From Ecdyonurus torrentis (lineage: Eukaryota; Arthropoda; Insecta; Ephemeroptera; Heptageniidae), in assembly GCA_949318235.1 (NCBI GenBank), contig OX439132.1:30640243-30704242 (forward strand): 64,000 nucleotides of DNA, written 5' to 3'. The position numbers and the translations under genes are program-made. Below are positions 44,932 through 58,675 of the stretch, piece after piece. The stretch's first letter is position 1; each line of letters opens with the position of its first letter. The notes under the pieces were generated by a model. It was not told where the DNA came from, made no database searches, and saw nothing but the letters and a program-made list of their open reading frames with translations.

Positions 44932-47191
44932 AAAGCAAAAAGTTACTATTTTTTTAACGTAAGAATACATACATTAAAATATATCTTTGCTACTTGTTTT
45001 TGTTTATTTAAATTTATTCTTCAAAACTTTTATTAACACAGAAAAAATATATATTGTTTTCTTAGAATAAATTTTCATAATTATTACACAACATGCTTAC
45101 AAGAAGACAATCTACCATTAATTTAAAAACCAAACTTTAATTGTGTTTTACAAAAATAAAAATTCTATTTTTTTTTTGGATACACTACATATTAAATAAT
45201 TATCTACGTGACATAATAAAACAAAACATTAAAATAATAATTAAATTTTTAATTAAATTTGAAGGTCATAGAAAAAAAGTTCCTTGACCTTTTTATTATC
45301 ACGCAAACTTGATTGATTAAGTTTAATATCTTATCATTTTAGTTAACTTTATCGTGATATAAAACATTTATTTACTCATATAAGCATCTGGTAAAAGAAT
45401 GTTTGTTATTTATTTACAGAGAAATATATTGCGTGGGATATAATATATGATTCTATGATACATCAATAGATGGCAATAGTAGTTAAATGAGGTCACTGGG
45501 TCGAAATTTTGTGTGGAACATCTTCCCATATATCCGTCTACACGCCATATATATTATGACGTCATGAAAAAAAAAGAAGTTAAAAAGTGTAATCATTAAC
45601 ATCCCTTATTTACATTCGGACAGCTCTAAAGTATTGTTGATAGTAATAATAAAATATAGGCCAAGGGAATATTCTTTTTTATCAAGGTCTCAATTAACTG
45701 AATTCAAGAATAATTATTTTCAATTTGTTAACAATAAAAAAAATGTGACAAATAAAATACAATAAATTTATTTGCTTTCTCTGTTAGGTTTTTGTTTATT
45801 GATTAATAGCTTTAGAGTTAGTTATTAAGTTTTGATGATATTCATGCATGTAATTTAAACTTCTACGAATTAAATACTTTCTAAACTCAGTTATAGTATA
45901 TTATATTTTATAAATAATGGTTCACGTGTTTTTGTAGAACAGGTTGGTGTGTGATATAACAATCTTGTAACTTTTATGAAAACCACAATGACAAAGTAGT
46001 TGTTAGTAATTACTATTTGCAAATAGAGACATTACTTTTGTGAATGTTTATCTAAATTTAAATGTTAAACTCTTTGAAATTAATTCTTCAAGAATATTAC
46101 TTAAAATTTTGTTGAAATAAAAGTTTGATTACCATGGATTATTTTACTTCTTAGCAATGTTTATTAAAAAAAAATACTGTACTTTTATTTAATGCAAACG
46201 TTTACCGTAGGAAAAATATTAAAAACATGGCAATGACATGTTTACATGAAGTAATATATTTAATACATTTTAATGCATGCAATTTACATTTAAAACCATT
46301 AAATTAATCCCATGTACTCAAATTTATTGCATAATGCAAACAGTGTTTCGTGTGAACAGACTATCAACTATTAGATTATTATTTGATTCAAATTGTACCA
46401 TAAAATATTTTAATTATCGGATGAACTGACGTTTATTTAGATGTATGATATCATACTGAAATTAAATACAGTGATTAAACACTAAATATTTTATGTTTTA
46501 ATTATTATGTTAATGTTATTATTTATTTATATTGTAAATTTATATCACGCGATAGTGAAAATATAATTAAATTTGCTGTCATTTTAATATAATAAGTTTC
46601 ATGTTTTAGAAAAAAAAAACAGCTCATCATATAAGCTATATTTATAAATTGTATTATACTGCAATTAGTTTAATTTTAATAATTAATAGTTATAATTAAT
46701 TTATATGATACTAAAAACAAACCTTCTATTAAATAGCGTTAATGATATATTTCATTTATTTTTGTTACAATCAGTGGCATAAATACATGATCACGGCATT
46801 ATAATATATTGCGTCAATTTCATGTCTTGTTTATAAATTAAATGAGAGGGCAAGTAATAGATAAAAGACGATGAAAAAGTTAACCTTAACTTTTTGTCCA
46901 CTAGTGCTTTGAACCGCAAGATAAATTCAAATATTTAAAACTTATGACTTATGAAATGTCAACTGCATTTTTTTTTTCAATTATATAAGAGTTTGAAATT
47001 TTATGTCCGTATCAAAAGTGCTATTTTAATTTCAAACGTATGTTTTAGTCCATATTTCAATGGTCTACTACTGAATTTTTTTATCTGGTACAATAATCCT
47101 TAATAATAGGAAATTTAATTACAGCAAAGGATAGAAAACTCGAGACATTGGACCGTTAACCTCTCTTCTTACAATAAAGAACAATTAATAT

Positions 47192-47534
47192 TTAAAGGAA
47201 TAGACCAGAAGAAAACATAAGCATTTATATCACAAAACACTTGATGGGACTTACATAAATAACTTTAGTTTGTCTGAAAACCCAACTGTAGCTCCGCAGC
47301 AGTGATCAGAAAATTTCGATTTATGCATCCTGCACAACATTTTTTTCTAATTTTTGCATGTTTCTGACGTCAGAAATATGAATAGTCACGCAAATTGCAT
47401 ACTTTACAGTTTTTTCATGCTCTCTCTTGGGGCTACATTAACATTCTGGTAAAAATTGTCATCAGTTTTGAAGATCCCATTTCGTGTTTATTCATTGAAA
47501 AGCACATGTTGTTTTATGTGGTCTATGACTTTAA
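47192..47534 (+). mobile_element. MITE family A, copy 7
   Basis: TTAAAGGAATAGACCAGAAG at the start, GGTCTATGACTTTAA at the end, TTAA on both sides. TGACGTCA is at 47365-47372 inside GCATGTTTCTGACGTCAGAA. It lies in the large intron of the ankyrin-type gene, opposite to its transcription. Confidence 0.9.
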
Positions 47535-48873
47535 GCATTTTTAGAGTGCATTATATAGATTTCATAATACCAAGAACTTCATTACTTTATTAAGGCAATA
47601 TTTTTATTGTGTTTATTCTGCGCCAATGTTATTTTCTCTAAAATAAATAAAATAATTAATAAAATAAATAATCAATAATTATCAATTATACTGTATGTTT
47701 ATAAATAATTAAAGAAATCTAAAATCTTTTTTTTTTCTTTCATAGCGTTGCATTTGTGTTGAAGCATTATAAAACTACCCAGTGGAAAAAAAATACTGTC
47801 AAAATTTATAAAAATAAAATGAAAATGTTTAAAAATGATAATTGCTTATACGATTGTTAAATACTTAAATATAACAGTATCGATTGATATTATTCTGCAA
47901 AATGCTAGCCACCTGTTTGTGACGCGATTTGTCTTTCACTCTCCCCCTCCTTTTATCTAGACGTAGGTGGCGCTAGGGGGTGGCGCCAGGCACGATATAC
48001 ATGCACCTGATTGTTCTTTCCTGTACTGCAGTGCCAATACATTCTCTCTCACCCTCACAAGTATTTCTCTCTCAGTTTTTTTTAAGGGTGTTTCTATCAA
48101 CTTTATATTATATAAAAATTTTATTGTATAGTCAAAAGGGAAGAATAAAAACAAAATTGATCGAAATGATAGTTTTTTGTTAAACAGAAAGTAGTAATTC
48201 ATACAGGAAACATTTGTTCCCTTTTGTATATACTTATATGATAAATTGGACAATACGTATGCATTTTTCTTTTAAAATATGAGCCTTTTTTTATGTATTA
48301 TTACAAAGAATCCGTCTTTTTATACATAACGTTTGATCTTTTTTATATTCTATGAAAGAAATATGAAAATCTACGTAAAAAAGCTTTTTAATATTTTGTT
48401 ATTTTAAACGAAACATGAAAAATAGCAGTAGTAAGTTTATAGTTCAAAGAAAACATAATAATATGTATGTATAATAAAGTGAAGTGAAAATTAGGTTTAC
48501 TGTACATTTTCAAGCACATTTTAACAACATTTTAAACTTTAACTATATAATCAGAAATATACAGCAGACATAAATTTAGAAAAGTTTTAAAACTCTTGAG
48601 TTGCAAGTAAGTCACGTTTTTGCGTCAAATAAGGTGATACAGTTACGTACATGGTACTTACTTACACCTGCTAGCGTATACAGTGAAAATGTTACATAAA
48701 CGTTTGTACAGACCGCTCTATATAATATAATATCATATTTATTTAGTTAAACTGTCTGTAACTTAGTTAATACTGCACGAGTGCTCACAATTTATACGTG
48801 TGGGGTTAATTTCGAGTTGAAATAATATGGAGACATATTAAAGTAACTTATAAAATATTATAGATTAAAGAGT

Positions 48874-49205
48874 AAGTTCAGGGTTTACAATATGGCTTCT
48901 TCGATTTTAGATAATGAAATGAACTGTTCATTGACTCACATATAATTATGATGCCCCAAAGCCCTTCCGTAGCCATATGGTAGCCCCACAAACTTGCGCT
49001 CATCCTGCAAGATATGCAACCCGCTACAACATGTTCTCTTGTAAAGCCGTAACTATGAAGTTAAAGACTCGGGACGGTTTACATATCTCGCAGGATGATC
49101 ACGAGTTTTTGGGGCTACGGAAGGGCTTTGGGTTATCATTATGTGAGTTTATGAACAGTTCTTCTCATTATTTAACATGAACTTCTTAAAGTAAACCCTG
49201 AACTT
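48874..49205. mobile_element. Palindromic element G (MITE-like)
   Basis: About 332 bp. Ends are AAGTTCAGGGTTTAC and its exact complement. Arms continue with ATAATGA, GAACTGTTCAT, ACTCACATA and CCCAAAGCCCTTCCGTAGCC on both sides, to about 150 bp per arm. The inner part contains GCTCATCCTGCAAGATATGC and the matching GCATATCTCG-like stretch of the other arm. Single copy here. The open frame at 48977-49180 runs through the palindrome and is not considered coding. Confidence 0.8.
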
Positions 49206-50250
49206 CTTATTTAAGTTAGCTTGAGTTAGAACAATAACCAAATGAGTTATTATGATTATTATTAAAAAATTACATAACAATATAAGCCTATATAATGTAC
49301 AAGAAGATAAAAGAGGTGTCCAGATTTTTTCTGAGTAGGGAAATGTTTATATTTTTAATTAAGGAAAACATAACAAAGCAAATTTTATTTGAATATTGAT
49401 ATTTTTAAACGCGTACAACTAAAAACGCTAATTGATGAAAATTTTCAAAATTATGAAAGGTGTATTATTATAAAATAAAAATATATGTAACGATATATTT
49501 TACAGTAATTACTGTGACATTGATCTTTAAGTATTCAATATTAAAAAAAAGAATACCGTATTGACATATTTATGTGACGTTTCTACGTAATCTGCAATCT
49601 AAATAATTACATGTATTTTTTACATATTTACCTTACTTAAAAAATTTACATATTTAAATTTATTGCATGTTTATTATCAGTTAAATAATTAGCATTGATA
49701 TCACTTGATTAAATTCCAGTAAGAAAATATTTTACTTTTAAATTATTAATTTAAAAAACTTTCAATATTTACATTCCATTCAACTTCAACTTGTAGAAGA
49801 AACGTTGAAGATTGTGCTGATAACTTGTAGATAAAGTTTTGATGTTGTGCTTATGAATTTTATGTATAATTATGCAGCATTACTGCTTGCATGCAAGTTT
49901 TTTTATTGACACTCATGTCATATTGCTTGCATGACTTGACCTAGCTGACAGAGCTTGGATGTGGTTTTATTGCACGAGGATTTATTATACTAACATCATA
50001 TTTCTATGTTTTATGCTCACTCTAAAAAGTACCGCACTTTTAAACTTTACCTTGACTGGCGTTTCAGTTAACATTATTATTTTAATGTTCATATATTAGT
50101 ACCTTTTTTTGCTTCCAAGTAACTAAAAGTTTAATTGCTATGTATGTAATGTACACACGATTGCGACTAAAGCTCGTTCTTTAAAGTATAGTGAATCTCA
50201 ATAACAGTGATTGGCTGACCAACAAAATAAGACACATCCATTGGTTGATC

Positions 50251-51018
<768 letters not shown>

Positions 51019-51573
51019 GGGGCCGATAAAAGTGAGTCGTATATTGAGACGGGAATATTTTTTGTGAAGTTTCTTTCATTCTTATCAAGTTCAAAGTTCT
51101 AAAAGAAGAAATAACAATGATCGACCATATGTATAAACGTAGTTAACAGGTAACGACGTCATAATCAGATGTTTGTTTGTTTGTAACAAAAGAACATTTT
51201 CAAAGCTGGCTCAATATTTGTGTGTTAGTTTATAGAACGAGCTTATATATTTTACAGTGCTAAATTTGCAATGCTATTCTTGAGAGAAAAACAATCGTTG
51301 ATTTATAGACGGTAAACATATATTTAAGAAATTATTCAGTCTCATAGATGTAACTTCAGTACAAAACAATAACATGGTTGAAAAAAGTTTAAACAGTAAC
51401 TTGTTAGTATGAACGTTATTTCTTCAGCGGTAAATAGTTAGCTCTTTTAAAAAACTTTGTATATATCTAACAAATTTATTATAAATAAAATCTAAATAGT
51501 AACTCTTCAGATAATCTTTTCCGTTTATGGTAAATATATTATCATTATCACAATCATGTGTACGTACATATGT

Positions 51574-51675
51574 ACACTGGTTCCGAATAAATGTGACCAC
51601 TTGCGTTTAAGTTTCTTCATATATATAACATTTGGAAAGATTAACGCTTCGGTCAGATTTATTCGGGACCAGTGT
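51574..51675. mobile_element. Palindromic element I (MITE-like)
   Basis: About 102 bp with ends ACACTGGTTCCGAATAAATG and, on the other strand, ACACTGGTCCCGAATAAATC, followed by TGACC on both sides. Inverted arms are about 30 bp with few mismatches. Followed by a T run at 51681-51704. Single copy. Confidence 0.7.
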
Positions 51676-52316
51676 TCATTTTTTTTTTTTTTTTTTTTTT
51701 TTTTCAAATTTCTAATGTGCTGATTTGGTCACATGAAGTTACAAACAAAGGAAGTAAAGGAAACATCTCAAAATATTTTTTGCCACCCACCACACCCGCT
51801 CTCTACCTTGACCTGTGTTATATTTGTGGCTATGTTGCTACATTTACCATTTTTCCATACATACAATACTTTGTAACTTTATGTGTCCATAGCCGTACAT
51901 AACCCATGCTTATATGTCAATCCGGGTCAAGTACTTGTTACATGCATTTTTGTACCGGACGTATAATTGTTTTCACAATTCATAAATGTTTATTCATTTC
52001 TTTCTCTTACAATCATTATAAGCAATGTACAGTACCTGCTTAGGTTCACATCTACATAAACAATATAGACACTGAGAAATGATTGTTAAACTTATACATA
52101 CTAAAAAAACACATTTTTAAATTACCACGTTGTAGGAAAATTAAAACAAAACAACTGAAGTTAAAATGTTTACAGTACACTATTTAAAGTACAAGAAATG
52201 TATTTTCCCCAGCAGTATATTTATGTATATTGGAAATGGCTATCACAAAATGCACTTTTCTTGTACGTACCTGGCAGTTTCATAAGTTTTAAACAAGCAC
52301 CGTTGTGTTTGCTTAG

Positions 52317-52709
52317 AGCCCTTGCCAACTTACTTTTTTATCATTTAGAATACTATATTGATAATAACCATACCTTATTATCCATGAATTAGACACCAAC
52401 ACGTTGTTTTTGTATTTATTTTCATTTATTTTCTTTTTGACGGTTATTTCACGTATCTGACGTCACAATGTACCACCGCCAATCACAGTCACCGCTCTGG
52501 TCACAAGATAAATTTAAGCCCCTATACCTCAAGTTCTTTATCCCCATCACAAGCCCATCGATACATTGTGACGTCAGATGCGTGAAATAACCGCTAAAAT
52601 GAAAATAAATACAAAATCAACGTGTTGGTGTCTAATTCATGGATAATAAGGTATGGTAATTATCAATCTATAGTATTCTAAATGATAAAAAAGTAATTTG
52701 ACAAGGACT
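52317..52709. mobile_element. MITE family B, copy 2
   Basis: Match to 23069-23467. TGACGTCA is intact in both arms, at 52458-52465 and 52569-52576. Ends read AGCCCTTGCCAACTTACTTT and the complement AGTCCTTGTCAAATTACTTT. The centre CAATCACAGTCACCGCTCTG is shared with copy 1. Confidence 0.85.
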
Positions 52710-54882
52710 TTAAAATATTGAATTGTTTATTTATAAAAGTATTTATTTACACTGTATAAAATATTACAAGAAATAAACAATTTGAATGGCCAATAACTAA
52801 AGTAATATAACTATGCATATTAATAATAAAAAAAAAGTTAAAAAAATCAATAAAAATATATTTTCATCACTATATCTCAAGTATGAATATTATAATACGC
52901 TGCTTTTGTTAGTATTAAAGAAACAAAGTAGAAAATAGATATGCGTGTTGTAAAAACATCAATTGACGTATTCTTCTACATAAAAATCACGCACAATATT
53001 TCCTTATCGTTTTTTCCCAACATGTGGGCGTATATGATAGAAGTTTTGAAATATTTCTCTGAAAATAAAGATTATGGAAAATAATTCATTAATAATAAAG
53101 TTTTCAACTCTACGTATGACGTATTTTACTTTTTCTTGTTGTGGAATCATATGTCAGAGTAGAGGCTACTTATTTGACGTTTGTCAAGAAGTTCAATAAT
53201 TGATGATTTCTAGTTTCAAGATTCTGTCAAACTTTTGACAACTCTGTCACTTTGTTTGATTTTTTTTTTTTAGCTTCGTGAATCTCCCTCTCTCTTATTT
53301 ATTTCTGTCATTGATGTTGTTGCCTTAACACGACTATTTTCAATTTTCCTTATTCCTTGATATCTCACTTATACTGTACACTACTATTTTTTTCTAATAA
53401 TTTTATGTACAATGCATACGAGTGCAAATAAATAAATTGTTTTCATTTTGATTTACAAACCAAATGCATTGAAATATCGAAAATTTAATGTCAAAAATAT
53501 ATGATATGTTATAGAATCTTTTGATTGCAATAAAAATAATATAACGAGCATTGCAGTATAATTGACGTAAAAAAGTGTACTTAGAGCTTAAAAAAGTTCT
53601 ATGACATTAATAAATTATTGTGTACATAGTAAGTGAGTAAGTGAGGTGGTATAATTTATAAATGAATGTAATAATATTCTTTTGTGATTTTTTTTTCTAA
53701 ATATATGTTAGATATGATCTATATGTTACGTTGTAATTGACTGATCAATAGACAGTATTTATGTTATATATCTATTTATTTGCGTCAAATTTTTATTGTA
53801 CATAATTACTATATTCTAAAAAGTATAAACTTTAATCGCTAAAATAGTTTATTTTTCTGGCTTAAACTACTTATATACGTAAACAAATTATATGAAATAG
53901 TTTTATTTTAATAATAGAACATAAACATAATTTAAGATTTTCAAAATCGTCTCTGTGTAAATAAATAATAATTTGAAACTTTCCTTCGAATAAATTAATA
54001 TTTAATAACATCTTAAACCTCACGCGTTATTTTTAGATTGACTTTGATGTCATTTAAATATTATTGGACTCATCGTTTTGTAACAATGAATAATTCCTAA
54101 AATAGCTACGAATAATATAGTACCAAAAATATCTAGAATAGTACAAAAATAAAATTTATCCACTTTGTTTCGTGTTAAATAATAAATGTGTTTTATTTAA
54201 ATTTTATGAACTGAAGAACTAAATGTATATTTTTGTATATCATAAATTCCAAACTACATTATAATATAGTTTTGATGTAAATGTTTTTTAAAGTGAAAAT
54301 AAAATATATTATTTTTTCTATTCTATTTTTCGTTTTGATTTATGAATAATATTTTACGTCTAAAATATCTTAAAATAAAAGTGAACAACTCAAATTAACT
54401 TTATGACAACAAAATGTACGCCAAATGCCGCATTATTTTGTTTACTTTTTTTTACGTAATCATTTTAATATTGTATTGACTTGGTTGTGTCATAACTACT
54501 ATAAAGAGACAGCATTTAAAAGTTTTATTTAAAGAATAAATATAAGTATACAACTCAAACATCACGCATCGTAGATTAAAAATAATACTGTTCGTAAACC
54601 CTGTTTTCTGCTACTAAAATGACGATCAACTATGGTTATTCAAATATAATGCGCATTTTTTGGAGCAAGATAACATGGTTTATCAACAACTTGTATGTTT
54701 CTGATAAATATGGAACAAACTAGAAAACAAAAACCTCCCTTTACATTGAATCAAAATCAGTAAACAGCTACAGAGTGCATATTAATTGTAAATTAGCACT
54801 CTGTTTGGATATAGATCAGTTAGAGCTTAGTTGGAAGTTGATTAGTTGGAAGCTTGAACTGACTTAAAAACTAAAAAGAAGC

Positions 54883-55012
54883 AACTGTTTTGAGGCTGAT
54901 TTTACGTGATTTCAATCATATCCACGTCCATTTTAACGTACTGCACATGCGTAGAACGTAGAAACGGAAGTGGATGTGATCGAAATTGCTTGTAGTCGGC
55001 CTCAAAATAGTT
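54883..55012. mobile_element. Palindromic element H (MITE-like)
   Basis: 130 bp. Ends are AACTGTTTTGAGGCTGA and the complement AACTATTTTGAGGCCGA. Both arms continue with A(C/A)GTGATTTCAATCATATCC-type sequence and CCACTTCCGTTT-type sequence. The centre holds ACTGCACATGCGTAGAACGT. Arms are about 55 bp with more divergence than elements D to F. Single copy. Confidence 0.65.
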
Positions 55013-55298
55013 TTTTTTATTAGTCAATTGTCTGAGCTTGTTAAATATAATGTTATGTTTATATTTTATACCAATGTACGATTAAGTTTCTTTGAATTAA
55101 ACAGGCGACAGTCGTACTAATAATGTTTTTGACACATATTTGTTCTCTTTATTATAAAATCTTACTAATATTTGTTGCAAGTAGAATATGATACCAATAT
55201 TTACATATCAAAACAATGTATATATTATGTTAAAGGTACAATAAATCATTTTTTCATTATATAGTAAACTTCAAAGCATTGTTGAAATACACAATCTC

Positions 55299-55327
<29 letters not shown>
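55299..55327. repeat. A29 homopolymer
   Basis: A run of 29 A with no coding or 3'-UTR-like sequence recognised immediately upstream. Confidence 0.95.
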
Positions 55328-55329
<2 letters not shown>

Positions 55330-55882
55330 TGTTGCGACACGGTTACATATATTTTTAATTTTAATCAATATGATTACATAGATATCAAATACAATATATA
55401 AAGTAATTACCATCAATTTAAATAATATTTATTTTATATTATGTAAATTTATACGTTTCGTGACAGATTATAATTATTTTTTTTAAAAATGTCACACATT
55501 TTTAGTCATGATATATTTTTTTGTTGAGTTTAAGAGGCTAATAAAGAATTAAATATAGAAAAAATAATACAATATAATATGAATTGTTTGAATTTTATTC
55601 TTATGTGAGTTACTTTAATTACAAATTTAAATCACGAAATAACTTTCAAAATAAATAAATTAACTGCTAAATTATTTAAATTTATTACATAAAACACAAA
55701 CTAAATACTGCTAAAACTGTATGGAATAAACTGCGTAAGCTACCGTAATATAATTAATAAATTTAAATTGCTTCGTTGTTGTGTTTTTTTTTTTTTTTTT
55801 TTTTACCTCTAATTCATATATTATATTTTAAAAGAAGATAGAAAGAGAACATGAGATAGGTGAGAAAAGTGAAAGTCATCGA

Positions 55883-56062
55883 AAATTTTGTTACAAAGTA
55901 GCTGTACCAAAACATTCATCTAAACTATTTGACAGAAGTCCATATTTTGTAACTGCTAAAATTTATGACAATTTGCCTTCTATCTTAAGAAATGTAAATA
56001 ATGATAATCTTTTTAAAAATTTGCATAAAAAATTTTGCTTTATAAAGAATATTATACTTTAG
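55883..56062 (+). pseudogene. LINE ORF2 C-terminal remnant
   Basis: A 59-residue frame ending at TAG 56060-56062: KFCYKVAVPKHSSKLFDRSP, then YFVTAKIYDNLPSILRNVNN and DNLFKNLHKKFCFIKNIIL. The order of a V-P-x-x-x-S-x-x-F-x-x-S-x-x-Y-x-x-A-x-x-Y/W-N/D-x-LP core, then an L-F-K-x-L-x-K-x-x-x motif before the stop, is the C-terminal signature of many non-LTR retrotransposon ORF2 proteins. The RT catalytic part is absent. Its 3' tail at 56281-56350 supports the call. It sits in the intron antisense to the host gene. Confidence 0.65.
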
Positions 56063-56350
56063 GATCCTTTTTTGATAAAGATTCAAAAATAGATGATATT
56101 GATGTATTAATGTTCAACACCCATACAACATTGGAATATTATACAGATAATAACACATTTTCTCAAACTTTATTATAATGTTTGTACATCGTTTAATAGA
56201 GCTCTTATGGTTGTGTGATTCATCTTTTATTTTGTATTCTTTTTGTTGTTATTTGTTCTTATTATTATTAAGTTTTATTTGACAAGACCAATGCTTGTTG
56301 TAACTTTGATTGTTACTATGAACTGCCTGGGTCAATAACAAAATTCTTAT
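56063..56350 (+). mobile_element. LINE 3' untranslated region and GTCAATAA tail
   Basis: Follows the ORF2 remnant at 55883-56062. The last 70 bp read GACAAGACCAATGCTTGTTG, TAACTTTGATTGTTACTATG, GCCTGGGTCAATAACAAAAT, matching 11757-11830 and, more weakly, the minus-strand end at 9661-9735. Confidence 0.6.
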
Positions 56351-57377
56351 TTCCAATAGTATGTACTGTACGGTACTGCATATTCGTCTTATTTTTCTAT
56401 CAGTTTTAAAAAAGCTTTTCTACATTATTTTCTATATATGAGTATTATAAAAAATAGTTTTGTCATGCAAATAAATATTCATGAAGATTAAAAAATAAAT
56501 GTAGTAAAAAGAATTATTGATGTCGTGTTTTGTTTTAATACTCCTCTAATATTACTTTAATAAAATATTGCAATTGAGAACAAGGTTTAGTATATATTAT
56601 TTACTTGAATTCATAAACGTTATCGGTAATTTTTCCTTGTATAATAAAATAAAATTATAGGTTATTTTTTTCGTCTTCATTTTTTTTTTTTTTTTTTTTT
56701 TTTTGTTACTGATCATGCAATATTCTTATAACACCTTCAAAATGATTCGATATAAAATTGATATTTCATTAAAGGAAATTTGAAAACTATATTCTATTTT
56801 AAGATATTAGTTCGTAGAAACTTCTATAATATATTTTATAGATTTTCTATTAGAAGCATTTTAGTGAAACGCAATCAAGGGTTAGGTTAGTATATAGGAA
56901 AACTGAATCTATTACCGTCACCTTTTACTTTATTTAAGTTTTTAAAAGAAAAATTTACTATATAGGAAAGTGTATTTGAAGACTTAAAATTGTGAAAATA
57001 GGGTATTTTGACTCGTGATTGAGAAGTGATATACAAATACGATTTTGATAATATATTTGACCATTCAAAAACTCACGCTATCTTTGAAATCTTATATATT
57101 CAGAAAAGTTTGCTCTGAATGGAAATGACAAAATATGGTATCATAATTATGCAATGCATGCAGTTTGTTTTCCATAGTTAAAATATTCTTCTTCTGAGAA
57201 TATATCGTGAAGTGGTCAAATTATACCGTAGAGTAAATTTAGCATTGCTCATAATATTTTTAATTCACAAGGCCTTTTTTTTTTTTTTTTTTTTTTTTTT
57301 GCTTTTTTTTACGATTTTTGTACATGAATTTTCATGTTGAGTAAATAACCAGAGTATGACTTAATAAATTTACTTAC

Positions 57378-57488
57378 CTCTTTGATGGCTGGCGAGTCGA
57401 CAACCCGTGAGGTGCGCAAACCTCCTCCGCGCCATGAGCCACTGCCTGTCAAGATGGGAGCTTGGTTGGCACCCGCTGACATGATAGG
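57378..57488 (-). CDS. Ankyrin-type protein, internal exon 2 of 3 visible
   Basis: 111 bp, 37 codons, phase 0 at both ends. The acceptor TTTGGATTGCAG precedes 57488 and the donor is GAG|GTAAGTAA at 57378/57377. It encodes PIMSAGANQAPILTGSGSWR, then GGGLRTSRVVDSPAIKE, a Gly/Ser-rich low-complexity stretch with no recognised domain. Evidence for coding use is the matching phases of its neighbours, good splice sites, and a GC content well above the surrounding sequence. Methionine 3 is internal and not taken as a start. Confidence 0.75.
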
Positions 57489-57908
57489 CTGCAATCCAAA
57501 ATAAACGAGATCACAACAATTTTGTAATTGCCTAAAGAATTAAGGCTAAAATTGGTTTATTATCTATATTAAATCTAAATTACGTAGAAATATCAAAGCT
57601 GCTATAGTAGAGGGAGAAATATATTGTCTTGAATAGGCTTTAAAATATCTCCTAATTTTGACTGAACTTCTTCTTGTATAAAAATAAATAAAAATAAGAC
57701 GTAATTAACCTGGGTAGCTGAAAAAATATACGACGTACTTAAACTAAAAATACAGTAGAGAAGAAAATGTGACGTTTCGTAATGACTGTTTACTGTAATT
57801 ACGTTTTCAAGTTGATAGTTTTTTTACAACGAAACAAATTAATATATTTTAAAATTGTATTTGAAAAGTTCCATAAATTAAAGAAAAGTACATAAATTAT
57901 ATTCTTAC
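57489..57908 (-). other. 420-bp intron of the ankyrin-type gene
   Basis: Donor AAG|GTAAGAAT at 57909/57908 and acceptor GGATTGCAG at 57489. AT-rich, no embedded element. Confidence 0.75.
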
Positions 57909-57993
57909 CTTATAAGATTTGACGATAGGAGACAAGGCTTCAAATGACTGTAAATGACTACCGCCGAACACATGAGTTTGCGAGTGCGCGCGG
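57909..57993 (-). CDS. Ankyrin-type protein, internal exon 1 of 3 visible
   Basis: 85 bp. The acceptor TTTCACTCTGGTTTCAG ends at 57994. The first base completes a split codon and is followed by 28 codons: RAHSQTHVFGGSHLQSFEAL and then SPIVKSYK, ending in phase 0. Only this frame is open across the exon, and it is the one that joins the next exon. A preceding exon ending with two bases of a codon must lie to the right but was not recognised up to 64000, so the transcription start is probably outside the window or the intron is long. Confidence 0.65.
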
Positions 57994-58573
57994 CTGAAAC
58001 CAGAGTGAAATAATAAATCACGATTAGTTTGGTAAAATTAGCCAAAGATGTTATAGTTTAAGTAATGTTTTGACATATAGTAGTAAGTAACCAATAGCAG
58101 CAAAGATGTTGCAATATTCTCTCTTGCTCAACTTGCTGTTAAGTTTGCTGTATACATTAATTATATTTGCAAATATGACTCTTTAGCATAATATGAAAAT
58201 TATTATTGATGTCAATTTTTTTTTTACATATTTATACAGTTTTAAACATACAGTTTTTTTATTTATAATTTACGATTACATACATTCAAGCTATCTTTTA
58301 TGATTTCTTTTCATTTTGTATTTTGTTTTGTTAATTTATTTGAACTTAATTTTCTATTTTAAAAACCAAACCAAATAGTTAATTGTAGGTGAAAATTATC
58401 CATGATTCTATACTTAAATACAGCATATCAATTAAAATGTTCATTTCGTATCTTCAATATGTAATGTAACTTTAGTAATGTTTTCATGCATAATTTCGAT
58501 TAAATTTTTAATATAATTGGCATTGATCATTTTATATATTTTTATACAGTCTTGTAGTCGTTACCTGAATTTT

Positions 58574-58675
58574 CTATAACGTTAACGTTAAGTTAATGTC
58601 ATATAAAACTATAACTTTAACGATAACGTTAACTCTAATTTGTCCTCAACTTTAACGTTACCTTTAACGTTAACA
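58574..58675. repeat. Cluster of TAACGTTA palindromes
   Basis: The palindrome TAACGTTA or one-base variants occurs about five times in 100 bp, partly overlapping (TAACGTTAACGTTA near 58577, TAACGATAACGTTAAC near 58618, TTTAACGTTACCTTTAACGT near 58651). CpG-containing repeats stand out here. This could be a transposon end with subterminal binding sites. Confidence 0.6.

Noticed and set aside
48977..49180. 67-residue frame with Cys/His content
   Set aside because: It runs through the inverted arms of palindromic element G.
57309..57494. Whole 61-residue frame as a separate small gene
   Set aside because: Only 57378-57488 is coding; both ends of the frame lie beyond good splice sites.
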